From: an uncultured Alphaproteobacteria bacterium
Lineage (GTDB): Bacteria > Pseudomonadota > Alphaproteobacteria > Methylaequorales > Methylaequoraceae
Assembly (NCBI GenBank): GCA_902617375.1
Contig: CACMWI010000009.1
Location: 1 to 59,047 of the forward strand
Direction: 5' to 3'
Length of the DNA: 59,047 nt
Positions 1 through 9,356 of the stretch are shown piece after piece (position 1 is the stretch's first letter; every line of letters begins with the position of its first letter). A program made the position numbers and the translations under genes. A model generated the notes under the pieces. That model searched no databases, was not told the origin of the DNA, and saw only the letters and a list, made by a program, of their open reading frames with translations.

Positions 1-1
1 T

Positions 2-3000
2 CAAGACGTGAGGAATTCAGACTTTTCACTTTCAGGATTACAAGGAGGAGAAGACTTAACAACTTCAGGATTGGGAAGTGTTGTTAGTAAAAATGTTGGG
101 AATGGTAAAACAGTAGATACATCAGGACTGACCCTTGAGAATGGACAAACTGGAACTGCAGGTTTAGCATCTAACTACACATTTAGTGGAGGAACACAAA
201 CCTTTAATATTTCCGAAAGAGTATTAAACATGTCTGCAAGTAGGGATTATAATACTTTAAAAACAGTTTCATCCGGAATAATAACTCTGTCCAATTTAGT
301 TGGAAGTGAGACTTTAGCACTTTCTGGTGATGGATCGGTCTCAGATGAGAATGTTGGTACCAATAAAACAATAGGTGTAGATACACTGAGCATGGCTGAC
401 GGGGCTAACGGCGGAATAGCCTCAAATTACACATTGGCTGGAGGAACGCATTTACTGACTGTAAATAAAGCCGTTATTTCGATTGCCGGTACGCGACAAT
501 ACGATGGTTCAACAAATACTCTTCCGGCTGACTTATCATTGAACAACCTTCAAGGAGGAGAAAACTTAACATTAACTGGTAATGGAACTATAAGTGACAA
601 AAATGTTGCAAATGGAAAAACATTAGATGTATCTGGTTTAACTTTAGGAAACGGATCAGGAGGGACGCCTGGCTTATCATCTAATTATAAATTAGACGGA
701 GGAACACATACGTTCAATGTAACTAAAAAAGACATAACATTTTCAGGGTCTCGAGTTTATGACGGCACTACAACGGTAAGTTCATCTGATTTGGTAACCA
801 ACGATACTACAAGTGGAGAAACACTTGCATTTTCAGGAAGCGGAACAGTTTCATCGGCTAATGTACAAAACAATCAATCTATAACGATAGGATCTATTGC
901 AATAGCCGACGGTTCTGGCGGTGGATTAGCGAGCAACTATAATTTGACTACAGGGACATTTGACATAAGTCAAAAGTGGGTAAGTGTGGGCGGTCAAAAA
1001 ATTTATGATGCCACTACCACAGTTAGTAGTTCAGATTTAGAAGTTACTGGAGAAGTTACAGGTGAATCAATTTCAATCACAGGAACAGGTTCAGTAACTG
1101 ATAAAAATGTCGGATCTGGTAAAACGATTGACATATCTGGTCTATCCCTTTCCGACGGTTCACATTCTGCATCCAACTATACAATTGGAACAACAAGCTT
1201 TGCGATAACTCGTCGAAATCTAAGCATAGGTGGAGAGAAAGTTTATGATGGGACGGGAACGGTTTTAGCCAGCCAAATTGATACAGTTAACACTGCCGGC
1301 GGTGAAACACTTACAATTAGCGGAGAGGGAAGTGTTTCGCTACCATCGGTTGGAACAAATAAATCTATCACTCTTAATACATTGGGAATATCTGATGGAA
1401 CCAACGGAACTATTGGTTTGGCCTCTAATTACACTCTGGATTCCGGCTCTTTTGATATTACCACAAAGCCAATAACACTCTCGGGTTCAAGACAATACGA
1501 TGGCACAACCGATGCTGCGAGTTCTGACTTGACGTTAATTGGTCAGGTTTCAGGAGAGTCTATATCAATTACAGGAACAGGTTCAGTAACTGATAAGAAT
1601 GTAGGAGCTGGAAAAACAATAAATACAACTGGCCTAAGTTTGGCGGACAATACTTCAAATGCTTCTAACTATTCTTTAAGTACAGGGACATTTACAATCA
1701 ATAATAAAATATTAAGTATTTCTGGAACAAGGGCCTATGACGGGTCAACCACAGTCTCTTCTGGAAATATTAGTTTGGACGGCCTAATAGGGTCAGAGAC
1801 TTTAAATAAATCTGGCTCGGTTTCGACCTCTTCACCAAATGCTTCAACTTATGGATCAGCGTCAATTAATACGACTGCGCTGTTGCTTTCAGACGGGAGT
1901 AATGGAGGAATAATTTCAAATTATACACTCCTAGGAGGATCCCACAGTGCAACAATTAGCAAAAAATCTATTGGAGTTAATGGATCAAAAGTTTACGACG
2001 GGAACACATCAGTATCATCATCAAATTTATCATTAACAGGACTCATAGGTTCTGAAACACTTAACTTGTCTGGATCTGGGACAATTACCACTAGTGCCGT
2101 CGGTGATAACAAGAGTGTAACAGATGTAAACTTCACTTTGTCTGATAACAGCGGTGCCGCTGCTAATTATACTCTAAATGGAACTCTTGAAATTAATGTT
2201 ACACAACGTCCAGTTGTGGTATCTGGAAATAAGATTTATGACGGAAATACAACTGTGGACGGTTCCAACTTGACAACTTTGTCAAATTTGGTTGGTTCTG
2301 AAACGCTATCTGTTTCAGGAAGTGGTTCTGTAAGTTCTTCGAATGTTGGTGCAGGCAAAACAGTGACACTTGGAACTTTAGCTCTTGCGAATGGAACCGG
2401 GAGTGCCAGTAATTATAGCATTTCAAGTGCAAATTTTGATATAACTCAAAGACCATTAACACTTGTTGGTTCAAAAATTTACGACGGTAATACAACGATT
2501 CAAGGCAGTCAAATTACGAATTTCACCAACATAGTAGGGTCTGAAACGTTATCTGTTTCTGGATCTGGAACTGTTTCATCAGCAAATGTAGGAAATGCCA
2601 AAACTTTGTCGACTTCAGGGCTTTCATTGGTTGACAATTCTGGACAAGCAAGCAACTATTCAATAGCTTCAGCAAGTTCTGATATTACGCAACGCCCATT
2701 AAATTTATCTGGCTCAAGAGCTTATGATTCAACAAGGACAGCTTCTGGATCAGACCTTAGTTTTACAAATATTGTTTCTGGAGAGACACTTGGGTTAACA
2801 GGAAGTGGCGTATTGGATTCTCCAGCCGCTGGTAGCCGGACTATTGTGAATACTAACACATTGGCAATATCAGATGGTTCTGGAATAGCAACAAATTATA
2901 CTTTAACAAATGGAACACTAACTATGACAATTGTTCCAAGATCAACAACAGTTTCAGGAACAAAAACCTATGACGGGACAACAAATGTAGCGTCAAGCAA

Positions 3001-6000
3001 CCTTACAAGTTTTTCGAATCTGGCTGGATCGGATACTCTATCACTTTCAGGAACTGGCACAATATCTACTGCTGACGTTGGAACTGGAAAAACAGTTAAC
3101 GCATCAGGCTTAACAATAGACAACAGTTCAGGTGTTGGTTCAAACTACACATTATCCGCTGCCACCGTAAATGTCACAGAACGTGTGATTGGTTTAAGTG
3201 GGGTAAGAGCTTTTGACGGGACGAACAACGCTTCAAGCACAGATTTAAGTATTAGCAACTTAGTAAGTGGTGAAAATTTAACACTATCTGGCTCGGGTAC
3301 AGTCCCAAATGCAACAGTTGAAATGAATAAAGTAATTAGCCTTGGAAGTCTCTCTATTTCGGATGGTTCTGGAGGAAAGTCTTCAAATTATACATTAACA
3401 GGGGGATCTCACACATTAGATATATCTCAATTATCTGTGAATGTTACTGGAAGCAGGCAATATGATGGCACAAAAACTGTTAATAGTTCTGATCTTAATT
3501 TAACCAATTTAGTTAGTGGAGAAACTGTAAGTTTGACGGGAGCCGGCACAGTTGCAGATGAAAATGTTGGTGCTAATAAAACTGTGACTGCAGGATCCCT
3601 TGCTCTTACTGGCCCTGGTGCAGGGAACTATACCTTGAGTAATTTCACCACAACATTTGAAATTACTCCGAGGATACTGAATTCTTCAGGCACAAGAATT
3701 TACGATGGATCAATAACTGCAAATGCTTCAGATTTATCTTTATCAAACTTAGTTGGTTCTGAAACTTTAAATTTATCTGGTTCTGGAACTTTGTTATCAG
3801 CTGCAGTTGGTAATTCAAAAAATGTAGCTAAAAATACACTTTCTTTATCAGATAACTCAGGTTCAGCAAGTAACTATACTCTTGATGGAGGCACTCATTT
3901 GATGAATATCACTCAAAGGCCTATAACTCTTGTCGCAAGTAGAGAATATGATGGATCAAATATTTTGGATGGTGCTAGTGTTTCAACAACATTTACATAC
4001 AGTAATTTAGTAGGTTCTGAAATTCTATCACAAACAGGAACAGGAACAGTTTCAAATAAGAATGTTGGTTCAGGAAAAGCCGTAACAGTCACAAACCTTA
4101 GTCTCCTTGATGGTTCAGGTGCTGCTAGTAATTATAATTTAACTTCGAGTACACTTACCATAACAGCTCGCCCATTAAGTTTATCAGGTTCACGAGTATA
4201 TGACTCAACAACGTCGGTATCAGCATCTGATTTATCAACCATGACTAATTTGGTTGGTTCTGAAACAATTATCCTTTCGGGAAGCGGAGTTATAGGTAAT
4301 AAAAATGTTGCAGATTCGATAGCACTTACAAATGTTAGTGGACTGTCGTTGGGCGATGGATCAAATGGTGGGTTGGCATCAAACTACTCATTATCTGGGG
4401 GAACACACACAGTTAATGTTACTAAAAGACCTATAACAATTTCAGGCTCAAAAATCTATGATGGATCTACAACTGTGCAAAACTCTTCTATTTCAACTAT
4501 CAGTAATAGGGCTGGTGGTGAAACTCTGAATTTAAATGGATCTGGAACTGTTGATTCTGCTGCAGTTGGAACAAATAAGGCTATATCATTGGGTTCACTT
4601 GCATTAGCTGATAATTCCGGGTTGGCTTCCAACTATGAACTATTATCAGGGTCTTTTGATATTAACGTAAGAGATGTAACTTTTGTGGGTACTAGACACT
4701 ATGATGGAACAACAGATGCAAATACTTCAAACTTCACCTCAACCTTCAGCAATTTGGTAAGTGGGGAAAATTTAAATCTAACAGGATCTGGAAGTGTTGC
4801 TTCTAAAAATGTGGCGTCTGGGCAGTCAATATCGCTTGGAAGCATAGCATTAGCGAATGGAACTGCAGCCTCAAATAATTATAATTTAACCTCTGCAACT
4901 TTAGATATTACGAAACGTCCATTAGATTTAACTGGTACAAGAATCTACGAATCTTCTGCTACTGCCGCCTCATCTGACTTAACAACAATCAATAATTTGG
5001 TTGGTTCGGAAACAATTGGGTTATCAGGAAATGGTGACTTAGGAAATGCTAACGTTGGAGATTTAAAAACGTTAACAAATGTAAGTGGTCTTACAATAAG
5101 TGATGGAACTAATGGAGGTTTAGCTGCTAATTATACATTGTCAGGAGGAACACAAACCATGAGTGTAACAAAAAGACCAATAACAATTAGTGGCTCAAGA
5201 TTTTATGATGGAACAACAACTGTAAATGGTTCAGACATTTCAATTTTTAATAATACCTCTGCTGGAGAGACCCTTGGAATCATAGGTTCAGGAAGTGTCT
5301 CTACCGCAATTTCTGGAACTGGAAAAACAATTGTACTTGGAACACTTCAATTGCAAGATGGAACGGGGTTAGCTTCGAATTATTCATTATCAAGTGGAAC
5401 ATTCGCAATAAACTCGCGTCAGTTGAATGTTACAGGCTCTAGAGTGTATGACAATACAACAACTGTAAATGGTTCAGACCTAGCTATAACAACTGGAGTA
5501 GGTTCTGAAATCATTACCCTATCAGGTCAAGGGAGTGTAACTGATGCAAATGTTGGAAGTAATAAAACAGTTACTCAAAACACACTAAATCTTGTTAGCG
5601 CGAATGGAAGCGCTACCAACTACACCATGGGAACAATTTCTTTAAGTATTACAAAACGTCCCGTTGATCTAAGTATCGAAAAAATTTATGACGGAACTTT
5701 AGATGCACCTGCTTCAGGTCTACAATCTAATGGAATTTCTAATACTGTAGGGGGACAGACATTAACACTGAGTGGAAATGGTCAAATGCAAAATAAAAAT
5801 GTAGGAGTAGGAAAAAACATTACAAGTATTGGAACTCTTTCATTAGGAAACGGAAGTGGATCTGCTTCGAATTATACTTTGGATGGCGGAAACCATTCAA
5901 TTGACGTAACAGCACGTACAACATCAGCCTCTGGCAGTAGATTTTACGATGGGACAAATATTGTAAATGGTAACATATTTGATTCTTTCACCAATACGGT

Positions 6001-6577
6001 TGGTTCCGACACAATAACTATTTCTGGTTCAGGTACAATCGGGTCTCCTGGGGTTGGATCAAAGTCTGTTAATATTGGATCATTAACTTCAGCTCATCCA
6101 AATTATTCAATAACAGGGGCTTTTATGAATGTAACTAAAAGACCAGTTAATCTCTTTGGCTCTCGAGTTGCTGTGGACAACCCATCTTTAATCGTGCTAG
6201 CAGAAGAATTGACTATCACAACTGCTAATAACGAGTCGTTAACTTTAACTGGACAAGGTAGCATTCAAAGGAATATTTCAGGAACTACTCAAAATATTTC
6301 TCTGGGCACTTTATCTTTTAGTGATGGAACCGGATCAGCTTCGAACTATACATTTTCTGGTGGAAGTTTCTTGTTGACCTTAAAACATAAATTAACCTTC
6401 GCCCAAAGGATAAGAGAAATTTTAAAAAAAGGACGTTCAGGTAAAAATTTGATTCTTTTGCCAACAAAAACCTCACACAGAAGTGTTCCCGCTGTAGCCG
6501 AGAAAATCAGTATTTCTACTCCAGATCAATCAATAACAGTTGCTCCGTGTGTTTTAAGAAATGGTCTGTGTAACTAA
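2..6577 (+). CDS. Giant YDG-repeat surface protein / adhesin, 5'-truncated by the window edge
   Basis: The reading frame is open from base 2, so the GTG at 8 is probably internal and the true start lies upstream. At least 2190 residues are visible, almost wholly built of ~81-residue repeats. Each begins with an R/K-x-YDG motif and continues with SSDL, GSETL, SGSGTV, NVG-K, DGS, ASNYTL and a short basic linker such as TKRPITISGS. YDG repeats are known from filamentous-haemagglutinin-like and other large exported adhesins. Composition is dominated by Ser, Thr, Gly and Asn, with no cysteine or membrane segment in the repeats. After the last repeat comes a basic stretch (about residues 2130-2145) and a tail ending APCVLRNGLCN, with two cysteines six residues apart. 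No secretion partner (TpsB or type I) is in the window. GC looks higher than in the following genes, partly because of Gly/Ser/Thr content. A repeat-rich surface protein is well supported; the adhesin role is inferred. Confidence 0.8.
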   Translation, partial: QDVRNSDFSLSGLQGGEDLTTSGLGSVVSKNVGNGKTVDTSGLTLENGQTGTAGLASNYTFSGGTQTFNISERVLNMSASRDYNTLKTVSSGIITLSNLVGSETLALSGDGSVSDENVGTNKTIGVDTLSMADGANGGIASNYTLAGGTHLLTVNKAVISIAGTRQYDGSTNTLPADLSLNNLQGGENLTLTGNGTISDKNVANGKTLDVSGLTLGNGSGGTPGLSSNYKLDGGTHTFNVTKKDITFSGSRVYDGTTTVSSSDLVTNDTTSGETLAFSGSGTVSSANVQNNQSITIGSIAIADGSGGGLASNYNLTTGTFDISQKWVSVGGQKIYDATTTVSSSDLEVTGEVTGESISITGTGSVTDKNVGSGKTIDISGLSLSDGSHSASNYTIGTTSFAITRRNLSIGGEKVYDGTGTVLASQIDTVNTAGGETLTISGEGSVSLPSVGTNKSITLNTLGISDGTNGTIGLASNYTLDSGSFDITTKPITLSGSRQYDGTTDAASSDLTLIGQVSGESISITGTGSVTDKNVGAGKTINTTGLSLADNTSNASNYSLSTGTFTINNKILSISGTRAYDGSTTVSSGNISLDGLIGSETLNKSGSVSTSSPNASTYGSASINTTALLLSDGSNGGIISNYTLLGGSHSATISKKSIGVNGSKVYDGNTSVSSSNLSLTGLIGSETLNLSGSGTITTSAVGDNKSVTDVNFTLSDNSGAAANYTLNGTLEINVTQRPVVVSGNKIYDGNTTVDGSNLTTLSNLVGSETLSVSGSGSVSSSNVGAGKTVTLGTLALANGTGSASNYSISSANFDITQRPLTLVGSKIYDGNTTIQGSQITNFTNIVGSETLSVSGSGTVSSANVGNAKTLSTSGLSLVDNSGQASNYSIASASSDITQRPLNLSGSRAYDSTRTASGSDLSFTNIVSGETLGLTGSGVLDSPAAGSRTIVNTNTLAISDGSGIATNYTLTNGTLTMTIVPRSTTVSGTKTYDGTTNVASSNLTSFSNLAGSDTLSLSGTGTISTADVGTGKTVNASGLTIDNSSGVGSNYTLSAATVNVTERVIGLSGVRAFDGTNNASSTDLSISNLVSGENLTLSGSGTVPNATVEMNKVISLGSLSISDGSGGKSSNYTLTGGSHTLDISQLSVNVTGSRQYDGTKTVNSSDLNLTNLVSGETVSLTGAGTVADENVGANKTVTAGSLALTGPGAGNYTLSNFTTTFEITPRILNSSGTRIYDGSITANASDLSLSNLVGSETLNLSGSGTLLSAAVGNSKNVAKNTLSLSDNSGSASNYTLDGGTHLMNITQRPITLVASREYDGSNILDGASVSTTFTYSNLVGSEILSQTGTGTVSNKNVGSGKAVTVTNLSLLDGSGAASNYNLTSSTLTITARPLSLSGSRVYDSTTSVSASDLSTMTNLVGSETIILSGSGVIGNKNVADSIALTNVSGLSLGDGSNGGLASNYSLSGGTHTVNVTKRPITISGSKIYDGSTTVQNSSISTISNRAGGETLNLNGSGTVDSAAVGTNKAISLGSLALADNSGLASNYELLSGSFDINVRDVTFVGTRHYDGTTDANTSNFTSTFSNLVSGENLNLTGSGSVASKNVASGQSISLGSIALANGTAASNNYNLTSATLDITKRPLDLTGTRIYESSATAASSDLTTINNLVGSETIGLSGNGDLGNANVGDLKTLTNVSGLTISDGTNGGLAANYTLSGGTQTMSVTKRPITISGSRFYDGTTTVNGSDISIFNNTSAGETLGIIGSGSVSTAISGTGKTIVLGTLQLQDGTGLASNYSLSSGTFAINSRQLNVTGSRVYDNTTTVNGSDLAITTGVGSEIITLSGQGSVTDANVGSNKTVTQNTLNLVSANGSATNYTMGTISLSITKRPVDLSIEKIYDGTLDAPASGLQSNGISNTVGGQTLTLSGNGQMQNKNVGVGKNITSIGTLSLGNGSGSASNYTLDGGNHSIDVTARTTSASGSRFYDGTNIVNGNIFDSFTNTVGSDTITISGSGTIGSPGVGSKSVNIGSLTSAHPNYSITGAFMNVTKRPVNLFGSRVAVDNPSLIVLAEELTITTANNESLTLTGQGSIQRNISGTTQNISLGTLSFSDGTGSASNYTFSGGSFLLTLKHKLTFAQRIREILKKGRSGKNLILLPTKTSHRSVPAVAEKISISTPDQSITVAPCVLRNGLCN
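1062..1618 (+). repeat. Near-identical repeat segments two units apart
   Basis: Bases 1062-1127 and 1553-1618 encode the same 18 residues, GESISITGTGSVTDKNVG, followed by S/A-GKTI. A run of 26 bases is identical between the copies (1079-1104 and 1571-1596). Neighbouring units are far more divergent, so this looks like recent conversion or duplication. Confidence 0.7.
4193..5440 (+). repeat. Higher-order block duplication inside the repeat array
   Basis: The two units at 4193-4693 and the two at 4940-5440 are both exactly 501 nt, and the second pair lies 747 nt (three units) downstream. They share unit-specific wording: LTNVSGL, NGGLA-NY-LSGGT, VTKRPITISGS, then GGETL/AGETL and GLASNY-L-SG-F-IN. 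That indicates a block rather than a single-unit duplication. Confidence 0.6.
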
Positions 6578-6601
6578 AATTTAAAATTTTACGGAGTTTG
6601 A

Positions 6602-7825
6602 ATGTTTTCATTACTAAATTCAAAAAAGATTAGATCATGGTGTTTATTTGATTTTGGAATTTCGAGTTACCCAACATTAATTCTTACTTTTTTCTATGGA
6701 GCTTTTTACGCAAAAACAATCTCTTCTGATCCTAATGTGGGAACAAGTCTTTGGGGGTTTGCTTTGTCTGCAGCAAGCATACTATGTTTTTTGTTATTAT
6801 CTTTCATTCTTATAAGCGGGAGAAATTTCTTTCGAAATATTAAAATTGGTTTTTTTAAGTTTTTTTTCTATTTAATGATTTTTTTTACTTTTGGACTGTT
6901 CTTTTTTGACAAGGGGTCAAATCAATTCCTTCCACTTTTCTTTATTGTAATTAGTTTTGTTTCGTTTGAAATAGTAAATTTATTTTATAATCTTTCACTG
7001 TCCAAAATTAGAAAAAAAAATACTACAGGAGCATTATCAAACTTGGGTTGGGCATTTGGATATTTAGGTGGATTGGCATCGTTGTTCCTCGTATTCATGT
7101 TATTAAAGTTCTCTGATGAAAGTTTTAAAATTTTTAATATTAAGGTTTTTTTATTAATTGGTCCTTTTGTTGCCATATGGTCGGCGTTATATGGATTTTC
7201 GTTATTTAATGTTATGAAAGAGGTTCACTTTAAATCACCAAATATTTTAGAATTGATAAAAAACGTTAGATCTAGAGGTATATCGAATTTCTTAATTAGC
7301 TATTTTTTTTTTAATAACGCGGTGGTTTCTATTTTTGCATTTGCTAGCATGATTGCAGCATTTATCTTTGGACTCTCTGAATCTGAAATCTTATTCCTAG
7401 GCGTCTCGATTAATTTTTTTGGAATAATAGGTTGTTTAGTTATTGGTAGTATTGAGGATAAAATGGGATCACTTAATGCTGTGAAAATTTGTATTTTAGG
7501 TTTGTTAATTTTAACACTTATTCTTTATTTTACTGAGAGTTATTATAGTTTTTGGGTAATTGCACTCCTTGTAGGTTTTTTCATTGGGCCAATTCAGGCT
7601 TCAAGTAGAAGTTTTTTGGTGCAAAAGATAAACGCTCAAAATCAGATGGCGGCTTTTAGTTTGTATTCAATGTTTGGAAATTTGTGCTCTATACTTGGCC
7701 CATTTTTAGTAGGGCTCACAATACAACTTACCGATTCAATTAGATTTGGAATAATAGTAATTCCAATTTTTTTATTTTTATCACTAATTCCATTTTTAAA
7801 ATTATATTCTAAATTTAATGTTTAA
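6602..7825 (+). CDS. MFS transporter, UMF1 / Atg22-like family
   Basis: A 407-residue polytopic membrane protein with about 12 hydrophobic segments. The N-terminus WCLFDFGISSYPTLILTF matches the W-x-L-x-DF-x-x-S-x-Y signature of the UMF1/Atg22 branch of the major facilitator superfamily. The middle has the GALSNLGWAFGYLGG element and a charged loop (about residues 205-220) between the two six-helix halves. In fungi Atg22 exports amino acids from the vacuole; substrates of the bacterial members are largely unknown, so none is assigned. The ATG at 6602 has a CGGAG ribosome site at 6592-6596 and lies 24 nt after the giant repeat gene, so cotranscription is possible. Its 3' end overlaps the stop of purH by 11 nt on the opposite strand. 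Confidence 0.8.
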   Translation: MFSLLNSKKIRSWCLFDFGISSYPTLILTFFYGAFYAKTISSDPNVGTSLWGFALSAASILCFLLLSFILISGRNFFRNIKIGFFKFFFYLMIFFTFGLFFFDKGSNQFLPLFFIVISFVSFEIVNLFYNLSLSKIRKKNTTGALSNLGWAFGYLGGLASLFLVFMLLKFSDESFKIFNIKVFLLIGPFVAIWSALYGFSLFNVMKEVHFKSPNILELIKNVRSRGISNFLISYFFFNNAVVSIFAFASMIAAFIFGLSESEILFLGVSINFFGIIGCLVIGSIEDKMGSLNAVKICILGLLILTLILYFTESYYSFWVIALLVGFFIGPIQASSRSFLVQKINAQNQMAAFSLYSMFGNLCSILGPFLVGLTIQLTDSIRFGIIVIPIFLFLSLIPFLKLYSKFNV

Positions 7826-9356
7826 AGTGCCTAATCCCTGTTAAAACCAAAGAAATTTTATTTTCATTTGCAACATCTATTACTTCTTTATCATTTTTTG
7901 AGCCGCCAGGTTGGATTATGCCTTTGATATTATTTCTTGAGCATAATTTAACAATATCAGAGAAAGGAAAAAAACCGTCTGATGCAAGAACTGGATTATA
8001 TTTTTTGAAATTAGATTTCATCTGTTTTATAGCTTGTTTTGCAGCTTCAAGACGGTTCATTTGCCCTACACCAATACCGACAGTTGCCTGATTTTGAGCT
8101 AAAACAATGGCATTAGAATTTAGGTATTTGGAAATTATAAAACTAAAAATCATATCCTTTTTTTCTTTATCAGAAGGGACGATTTTGGTTTTTATTATTA
8201 AATCTTTCTTATTGATAACTTTGTTATCTTTATTTTGTAGAAGTAAAAAATTCCTAGTTGTTTTTAGATGAAGTGAAGTTTGACTATTGGTTGCATTATA
8301 TTGAATTAAAATAAGGTTCTTTTTTGTACTAAGGATATTTTTGGACTCCAATGAAAAATCTGGAGCAATCACAACTTCAATAAATAAGTTTTTAATTTTT
8401 TTGGCAGCTTGTGAAGTGAGCTTTTTGTTAAATGCTACTATACCTCCAAATGCACTAATTTTATCACAATTGAGCGCTTTATCAAAGGCTATATGTTGCT
8501 TTCTATCTAGAGCGACTCCACAGGGGTTGCCGTGTTTTAAAATTACACATGAAGATTCTTGGAATTGTTGTGCTAACTCCATAGCAACTTCTAAATCATA
8601 AATGTTATTAAAAGATAAATCTTTTCCAGAAATTTTAATCAAGGGATTTTCTTTTAAGTTAAATAACGCAGCTTTTTGATGAGGATTTTCACCGTATCTA
8701 AGCTGAGAAATCTTATTAAAAGTTAATGAAATTTTTTCATTGCAAAAATTCGGGTTATCTTTGTTAAACCAATTCGAAATTACTCCGTCGTAATAAGATG
8801 TCTTTTCAAATGCGACTATTGCACAGAGTTCTCTAAAACTTTTAGGTATCTGGTTATGATTTTTATAAACAATTTCTAAAAAAGAATTATATTGTTTTGG
8901 ATCAGTGAGGACAGTTACATTGTCATAATTTTTTGCTGCGCCTCTGATTAATGTAGGTCCACCAATGTCAATATTTTCGATACATTTTTGTTTACTTGAT
9001 TTTTGATCGTTCACCACTTTTTCAAATGGATACAAATTCACTACAACTAAATCAATATAAGGTATTTTTATTTTTTTTAATTCTTTAATATGATTCTTAT
9101 CTTTTTTTTTTGCTAATATTCCTGAGTGGATTTTTGGATGAAGAGACTTTACTCGTCCATCTAAAATTTCTCTAAAATTTGTAAATTCTGAAATTTCAAT
9201 AATTTTTAATTTTGTACTATAATTTTTTAAAAAGCGTGCAGTACCACCTGTGCTTAAAACTTCAATTTTGTACTTTATAAAATAGTCTGCTAAAAGACTC
9301 AAACAACTTTTATCATGTACAGAAACAATTGCTCTTTTAATTTCTATCTTTGTCAT
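7815..9356 (-). CDS. purH: Bifunctional AICAR formyltransferase / IMP cyclohydrolase
   Basis: PurH catalyses the last two steps of de novo IMP synthesis: formylation of AICAR with 10-formyl-tetrahydrofolate and ring closure. At 513 residues it has the usual family length. The N-terminal MGS-like cyclohydrolase domain carries SVHDK (12-16) and STGGT (35-39). The larger transformylase domain has KHGNPCGVA, SAFGGIVAFN and the C-terminal QPGGSKND-DV--A segment. Its start overlaps the stop of the sugar dehydratase gene by 4 nt (ATGA), so purH is the last gene of a minus-strand operon with two envelope polysaccharide genes. The product is a cytoplasmic enzyme; the folate cofactor links it to folD elsewhere in the window. 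Confidence 0.96.
   Translation of the reverse strand: MTKIEIKRAIVSVHDKSCLSLLADYFIKYKIEVLSTGGTARFLKNYSTKLKIIEISEFTNFREILDGRVKSLHPKIHSGILAKKKDKNHIKELKKIKIPYIDLVVVNLYPFEKVVNDQKSSKQKCIENIDIGGPTLIRGAAKNYDNVTVLTDPKQYNSFLEIVYKNHNQIPKSFRELCAIVAFEKTSYYDGVISNWFNKDNPNFCNEKISLTFNKISQLRYGENPHQKAALFNLKENPLIKISGKDLSFNNIYDLEVAMELAQQFQESSCVILKHGNPCGVALDRKQHIAFDKALNCDKISAFGGIVAFNKKLTSQAAKKIKNLFIEVVIAPDFSLESKNILSTKKNLILIQYNATNSQTSLHLKTTRNFLLLQNKDNKVINKKDLIIKTKIVPSDKEKKDMIFSFIISKYLNSNAIVLAQNQATVGIGVGQMNRLEAAKQAIKQMKSNFKKYNPVLASDGFFPFSDIVKLCSRNNIKGIIQPGGSKNDKEVIDVANENKISLVLTGIRHFKH

Larger units (their letters stand above)
8..6390 (+). repeat. Array of about 26 YDG-type protein repeats
   Basis: Units recur every 230-260 nt and each encodes one R/K-x-YDG unit. 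Examples of unit starts are 493, 998, 1490, 4193, 4451, 4694, 4940, 5198 and 5441. Some units have drifted at the anchor (YNTLK near 245, YESSA near 4945), and the last has lost it (near 6165). Copies are mostly divergent at DNA level, so this is an old array with a few recent internal copies. Confidence 0.85.

Noticed and set aside
204..386. Open frames on the minus strand of the giant repeat gene and similar long antisense frames across the window
   Set aside because: They lie wholly inside strongly coding sequence of the other strand, have no family features and arise from codon composition.
2199..2495. 98-codon antisense frame in the repeat array
   Set aside because: The frame follows the repeat codon pattern on the opposite strand and has no ribosome site or recognisable domain.
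8..6390. Could the repeated DNA be a CRISPR array or a tandem satellite?
   Set aside because: The repeats are ~240 nt, divergent, in a single open frame and conserved at the protein level, so they are protein repeats.
1..6577. Giant gene as a horizontally acquired island because GC looks higher
   Set aside because: Gly, Ser and Thr codons raise GC by themselves and third positions remain AT-rich; no integrase, tRNA or flanking repeat was found.
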